From Cryobacterium breve (GTDB lineage Bacteria > Actinomycetota > Actinomycetes > Actinomycetales > Microbacteriaceae), in the NCBI RefSeq assembly GCF_027594785.1, contig NZ_CP075584.1, positions 3,658,001-3,722,000 on the forward strand: DNA of 64,000 nucleotides, written 5' to 3'. Under the pieces are notes generated by a model. The model made no database searches and was not told where the DNA came from. It saw only the letters and a list, made by a program, of their open reading frames with translations. How positions within the stretch are numbered: the first letter of the stretch is position 1; the number at the start of each line of letters is the position of its first letter. Below are positions 59,739 to 64,000 of this stretch, one piece after another. A program made the translations under genes and the position numbers.

Positions 59739-61128
59739 ATGACCGAGACTTCCGCCTCTGGCTCGTTAGATACCTCCTGGACCCCGGAATCCGTGCCTAT
59801 CGCCGATGAGCACAAGGCTCGACTAGCGTCTTTCCAAAGCGGCGACGAGAGATTCGTCTGAGGCGTTCATAGAGACACCGGCGCGCCATGGTTTTTGCCG
59901 GAAGACACTGCACACGAATCACGTTCATTCGTCAAGGAACACGTCGTGTGCCCCGTTCCCGGCTGTCGGGCTCAACTTACGACCGCGCACCGTGCAAAGA
60001 AGCGCGACGGTCTCCAGCACATGTCGGACGGCGGTGGCCACTCGCGAGAGTCGATATTTCATTCGCAGGGGTGCGCTCTTGTCGAAGAATGGCTGGGGCG
60101 AGACTTTCCGAAGTCGCACGTCCAGCGGGAGGAATACACGAACGAGCTGGGGGAGCGCAGAGCAGACGTGCTGCTCACGGGGCCCGCTGGTGAGCGTGTC
60201 GCATTTGAGATTCAATACAGCCCGATCACCCCAGACGCTTGGCGGAACAGGCATGACTCCTATCGTCGGCAGAATATTGCTGACGTCTGGCTTTTTGGTC
60301 ATACAGGCAAGCAGCTCCAGCTCCGCCCAAACGGCACCGTATCCGTCAAGCCGACACACGAAGCCGTCGTTGAGCTCGGCTCCGCACTCATGTTCATCAA
60401 CCCAGAGCAAGAATTGATAGCTGTCGCAGTTGGTCAAGGTCGAGTGTTCAAGGCCGCGCTCGATGGTTATGGTGATGAAGAAGTTCAAGTTTGCGACGTA
60501 CTGGATGCCGCCATTCTTGAGCTTCGACCTGTCGCAGAGTTCCGACCGACGAATGGCAGAGGGTTGGGCGGCAATTGGCTAGACGGGCTCTATTCGCGTA
60601 CCGACAACCTTCGGCGACACAACGAATCAGAGCGGGCGCGCGCCGCAGAACAACGGGAGCGCGCCGCAAGAGAATGGGAAAGCATCCGTCTGGAAAAGAT
60701 TGCCCGCCAAGCGAGATGGGAGGAACGGCGTCGACCTGAGCAGGAGAAGATTCGGAGGCTCTTCTCGTCCGTTGAACGGTGGGGCCGAAGTGAAGCGCTC
60801 ACTTCAATCACGTCGTACTTCGGTGACTTTCTGAGGGGCCGAATAGAGATGAACGAGAACTCGACTGCACCTTCGGTGCGGCTCATACGGTGGCAATGTG
60901 TCGTTTACTTTGACTTGATCGCGGGCCGAGACAAAGAGTTCCGGAACGCGTGATGCGTACAACGCCTTCATTCGACGCGGTGTGAACATGGGCCAACCCG
61001 ACGCGTTCAAGCAAATCGCCCGCTACCTCTATCGCCTGGAGGAGGACGGGTACCTCCGCAGACTTCCGGACTACCAACGAAACTCATTCCCGAGATTTGT
61101 GCCGACGACCAGCGGTGCTTGGTGGTGA
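59739..61128 (+). pseudogene. CoiA-like nuclease paralogue, inactivated
   Basis: Homologous along its length to 28713-30102. An in-frame TGA at 59859-59861 replaces the Trp codon of FVWGV near residue 41. A second lesion near 60942, an extra C in GAGTTCCGG, cuts the C-terminus. The nuclease motif (ERRADVLL; VAFEIQYSPIT) is still present, and 60301-60330 reads CAGCTC in frame. The nonsense change is not of the AGCT error type, so this copy is probably truly dead. Confidence 0.75.
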
Positions 61129-61333
61129 GCGCCGGGGCAGCCGACATAGTCCGTTGCGACTTCGAGTGCTCTCTGTTGTCGCCATAACCGAGAAGTCCGA
61201 ACCCTTGAGCCTGAGGAGGTGAACGGTCGAAAGGCTCAGTTGCTCCCAATCTCTCGTAGGCCCTGCAATCCGGTGGGCAGGGACGGAACCGGGACTTCGG
61301 AATGGCCCGACAACATGGCCGGGAACCGTTTCG

Positions 61334-61744
61334 TTACTCTGCGATATGGCCGCCATCGGAGCTGGCGAGTTTGATTCCTGGAGCAACCTGCGACGAACTA
61401 CCAGCCGCACGGTTCTTGTACCAGTATTCGAATGTGACTGAAATCAACACTATTGCGCCGGCTATGCCATAGCCCAACCAGCCGATATGGCCAGTTATAT
61501 CAAGAAAATAGAGTAGGCCAACAGCGGCGAAAGCCGCGAAGCTAGCGAGCAGGCTGACCTTGCTCGCCCCATTAGCAATGACTACTGCGGTTATGGCAGT
61601 GGGCGCCACTAAAGCAAACGCGAACGATGCCAGATCGTCGAAGTGAGGATCTCCTATTTGGGCCAGCACAGATGCGAAGACGGTAAGGAGCGTAGCGAGC
61701 AGCGAGTACACGCCGACGCAGAACCAACGTGTTTCTAATTTCAT
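61334..61744 (-). CDS. Four-helix membrane protein
   Basis: This 136-residue protein starts at ATG 61744 (MKLETRWF). Four hydrophobic segments (VYSLLATLLTVFASVLA; FALVAPTAITAVVIA; LLASFAAFAAVGLLYFL; YGIAGAIVLISVTF) are followed by a short polar tail. Unknown family. It is divergent from the HEPN-like gene and may be its membrane partner, though nothing proves it. Confidence 0.55.
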   Translation of the reverse strand: MKLETRWFCVGVYSLLATLLTVFASVLAQIGDPHFDDLASFAFALVAPTAITAVVIANGASKVSLLASFAAFAAVGLLYFLDITGHIGWLGYGIAGAIVLISVTFEYWYKNRAAGSSSQVAPGIKLASSDGGHIAE

Positions 61745-61899
61745 GCCTGGCCTCGTATTTTTGGGAATGGCTGCGATATTCACTTGCTGATCGTATCCGT
61801 CGAGATCGCGTGATGTTCCTTGGATATGCTTGGGGAACGATTCGGCGACGCCAGACAGAGGAAGATTTGGCCCTAGGTGAATCACAAGAGATTGGGCTC

Positions 61900-63150
61900 A
61901 TGTCTTACCCATCGACGACGCCGGCTGGTCAAGAAGACTCGGGGCCGCCTGCTTTCGAAAGTGGAGATCTTGACGTACTCGTTACGGCGCTTCTTGGCGT
62001 GCGCGACCGGGAGATGCGGGGTTTCGCGCCGGGTGTAGATTCAGTCCAAGATTCTGAGGGTCAATGGAACGACTTCAAGTTCTCGATTGACGTGGTCAGC
62101 CTGGTTGACATTGTATCTTTCTTGCTCGAACTGATCCCGGCGAAGTCGGTGCCGACAGCCGACAGAATCGGGTGGGACTTTGCCTTCGAATTTCAGAAGA
62201 CCCCATGCCGGCTGCGTTGGTTGAAATCTGGCCTTTGGCTGAAGCTGTGGCTTCCCGAGGGCGGTAAAGTGAGCGCCGTCCAGGTCAGCAATGAAATCGA
62301 GCGACGTCTCAGTCGCGCATCGATGAGCGTCTATCAGAAGGCGATCCTGCCTCTGGTAAGAAACGAAATGGTGCGAAACCAAGTCACCGTCGTGAATCAA
62401 TTTCCGCGCTATCGCGGCATGGTGGACTACTTCATCGGACAACTCCAAGAGCTTCGCGCTGCGGGGCCACCGCAACGGAAGCATGAACCGGTTGACGATG
62501 CTGACGAGACTCCTTTGTCGCGAATCGAAGCCAGCATGAGTCAGGTCCTGATAGATGTCCAGCATTCTCGCGAAGAGGCGTATGTAGGCACGGCTCTGCT
62601 TGCTGCTTACTTCGCCTACGCCCAGCATGTACTCGTGATCCTCACCGCCTTCTCGCCGCGTGCGCTGGAAGAGCGGTTCTCGATAGTCGCCCTTCTCGAA
62701 GCGCAATGGTCGGAGCAATTCGACATTGCGTTTCCACCGCCGTATCAGGGCAACATAGGTCGGGCCAAGAGCGACCTCAGCCGACTAGCGCGGAACTACC
62801 GCAATCCGTTGCTTCATGGCGGGGGTGGGCGCTCCGCAGATGGAATGTTCGTAAGCTGGGCGCCTGGTCGATCAGTCCTGGTGACAGACGACGGAGAGCC
62901 CACATCGCAATTCATGCTCTGGCAAGCGTCTCTTTCAAGTGCGGAGCTTGTGGATATTCTTGCGCGAATTGAACGTATCGATGAAGCTTTCGAGGAGCAC
63001 CCCTTCTTCGGATGGGTTCGCGCTGGCCTGCAAGCCGAGTTCCACCCGGATGCAATCCGACGTGCACTACGCGCTTTGGAGGGGAATGAAGCCGGTCTCT
63101 ACACGATGGCCGCCGACGAAGAACTTGACCGAGCGGTCAACTGGGACTAA
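61900..63150 (+). CDS. HEPN-like protein of unknown family
   Basis: This protein has about 416 residues. The first ~190 contain a ligand-like alpha/beta region (FEFQKTPCRLRWLKSGLWLKLW). The second half is helical and includes ARNYRNPLLHGG near residue 300, which matches the R-x4-6-H HEPN RNase motif. The motif and defence setting suggest an abortive RNase; this is inference. The ATG at 61900 is chosen as the first Met after the divergent gene's start; the same frame is open to 61729. Confidence 0.55.
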   Translation: MSYPSTTPAGQEDSGPPAFESGDLDVLVTALLGVRDREMRGFAPGVDSVQDSEGQWNDFKFSIDVVSLVDIVSFLLELIPAKSVPTADRIGWDFAFEFQKTPCRLRWLKSGLWLKLWLPEGGKVSAVQVSNEIERRLSRASMSVYQKAILPLVRNEMVRNQVTVVNQFPRYRGMVDYFIGQLQELRAAGPPQRKHEPVDDADETPLSRIEASMSQVLIDVQHSREEAYVGTALLAAYFAYAQHVLVILTAFSPRALEERFSIVALLEAQWSEQFDIAFPPPYQGNIGRAKSDLSRLARNYRNPLLHGGGGRSADGMFVSWAPGRSVLVTDDGEPTSQFMLWQASLSSAELVDILARIERIDEAFEEHPFFGWVRAGLQAEFHPDAIRRALRALEGNEAGLYTMAADEELDRAVNWD

Positions 63151-63369
63151 TCGCACAAACCTCTGGATGGGCGCTAGAAGCGAATCGATGAGTCGGTCTA
63201 TTCGCGAAACAGTGAAGCCGAGTTCGAATCAACCGGTTGGTCCCGGGCCTCATCGGCGAGGTGGTTGTGGAGACGTGCCCCAACGAATTGCGTTGCGCTT
63301 ACCCTGAGCGTCGACGGGCGAGTCCTGTACCCCGGTCTATGCGCGGTCAGGGCCGGAGTGCCTCCTGAC

Positions 63370-64000
63370 ACAGCTGAACAGGCTTCAACACAGTGGAACA
63401 CAGCTCATCAGCGCCGGCGCATGGCAGTGTTTGCAAGGGATCCGAGGGTCAATCACAGCTGGCACAGCATTTCGCGCATGTGCCCCTATAGGGGGATCTG
63501 GGAGCTTATATGCGTGTAGAGCCCTCTAATTTAGTAGGGTCCCGTAACTTAACTCTTTTTTTCTCTTATAAGAGATATGTACTACTGTACTGACTGTGTT
63601 GGGCCTTGCATCCCTTGTCCCGTAAGGGATCGGCCGGGACAGTTAAGCTGCGCAGGACTGTGTTTGCTGTGTTGAGGGCCCCGAAATCAGCTCTCCGCGC
63701 CCGTCCTCGACGCGAGCGAAGTCCGCTCCGTCGTAGATGCCTTCCGGGACCAGGGCGAAGTGGTCGATTTCTTCGATCTGCCTGATTTCTTCGATCTGCC
63801 TGATTTCGTAGACGATATTATTGATTTCATCGCCCTGCACGCCGATCTTGAATGGCGGGGGTGTCGGCTCGTGCGCACGGCTGTGAGCCTGCCGACGAGC
63901 GACAAACCAGCGCCTCTTTCACGGCCAGACCGGTTAGCTACGGTTCAGTGGGTCACGTACCTGGCTATTTGGTGCCACATCTTGGCGGGGCGAAATCGGT
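63370..64000. repeat. Palindrome-rich block shared with island 1 (copy 2, runs off window)
   Basis: Counterpart of 36680-37320, with the same palindromes (63483-63494, 63563-63574) and alternative stems (63610-63641). The minus-strand small frame (63643-63840) has an 18-bp tandem duplication and an earlier stop. Similarity continues to the window edge, so the true right limit is unknown. 63151-63370 shows no gene. Confidence 0.75.

Overview
The window is high-GC actinobacterial chromosome, most likely Microbacteriaceae. The gene order NUDIX - xerD - parA - scpA - scpB - rluB - tyrA - cmk - der, with short or overlapping gene junctions, is typical of that group. The left 8 kb is this housekeeping block. 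It is followed by a decayed family-2 glycosyltransferase and a tRNA-Pro(GGG) gene at 10048-10121.

Everything right of the tRNA is accessory DNA. The last 38 bp of the tRNA locus (10085-10122) recur at 49262-49299. Each copy is followed by the same ~6.3 kb module (10123-16427 and 49300-55599), so I read the region as two related genomic islands inserted in tandem at one tRNA. Island 1 is complete in the window (about 39.2 kb). Island 2 runs off the right edge. The shared module has a translationally coupled minus-strand operon: a small protein, two tyrosine-recombinase-fold proteins without the usual catalytic Tyr, and a DDE-type transposase-like protein. Divergent from it lie a helicase-associated-domain protein, a HAD-family protein and a ParS/MbcA-like protein.

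Island 1 carries a defence load: a helicase - DUF1156 methylase - DUF262/HNH - HEPN - DUF499 ATPase operon (Hma-like), a CoiA-like nuclease, remnants of an AGS-C sensor gene and a DUF4238-like gene, a membrane/coiled-coil protein, a RelA/SpoT-domain protein, a predicted nuclease, a DUF488 protein with a convergent unknown gene, a uracil-DNA-glycosylase-like protein, and a KAP ATPase next to a small PD-(D/E)XK-like protein. Nested in island 1 is a separate ~8 kb integrative element (41141-49139). It is bounded by a 22-bp direct repeat and has its own integrase, XRE repressor, excisionase-like gene, replication/relaxation genes, a very long hairpin, and a sigma/membrane protein/lipoprotein cargo. 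Island 2 carries a very large SIR2 protein, a dead CoiA paralogue, a small membrane protein and a HEPN-like protein. It then repeats a palindrome-rich block that is also in island 1.

A technical signal runs through the window. At least 14 reading frames, including housekeeping scpB, break exactly where a (C/G)AGCT(C/G) hexamer is expected, nearly always as CAGGCTC or its complement. Homopolymer indels break tyrA and two other genes. I treat most of these genes as intact in the real genome and mark each break.
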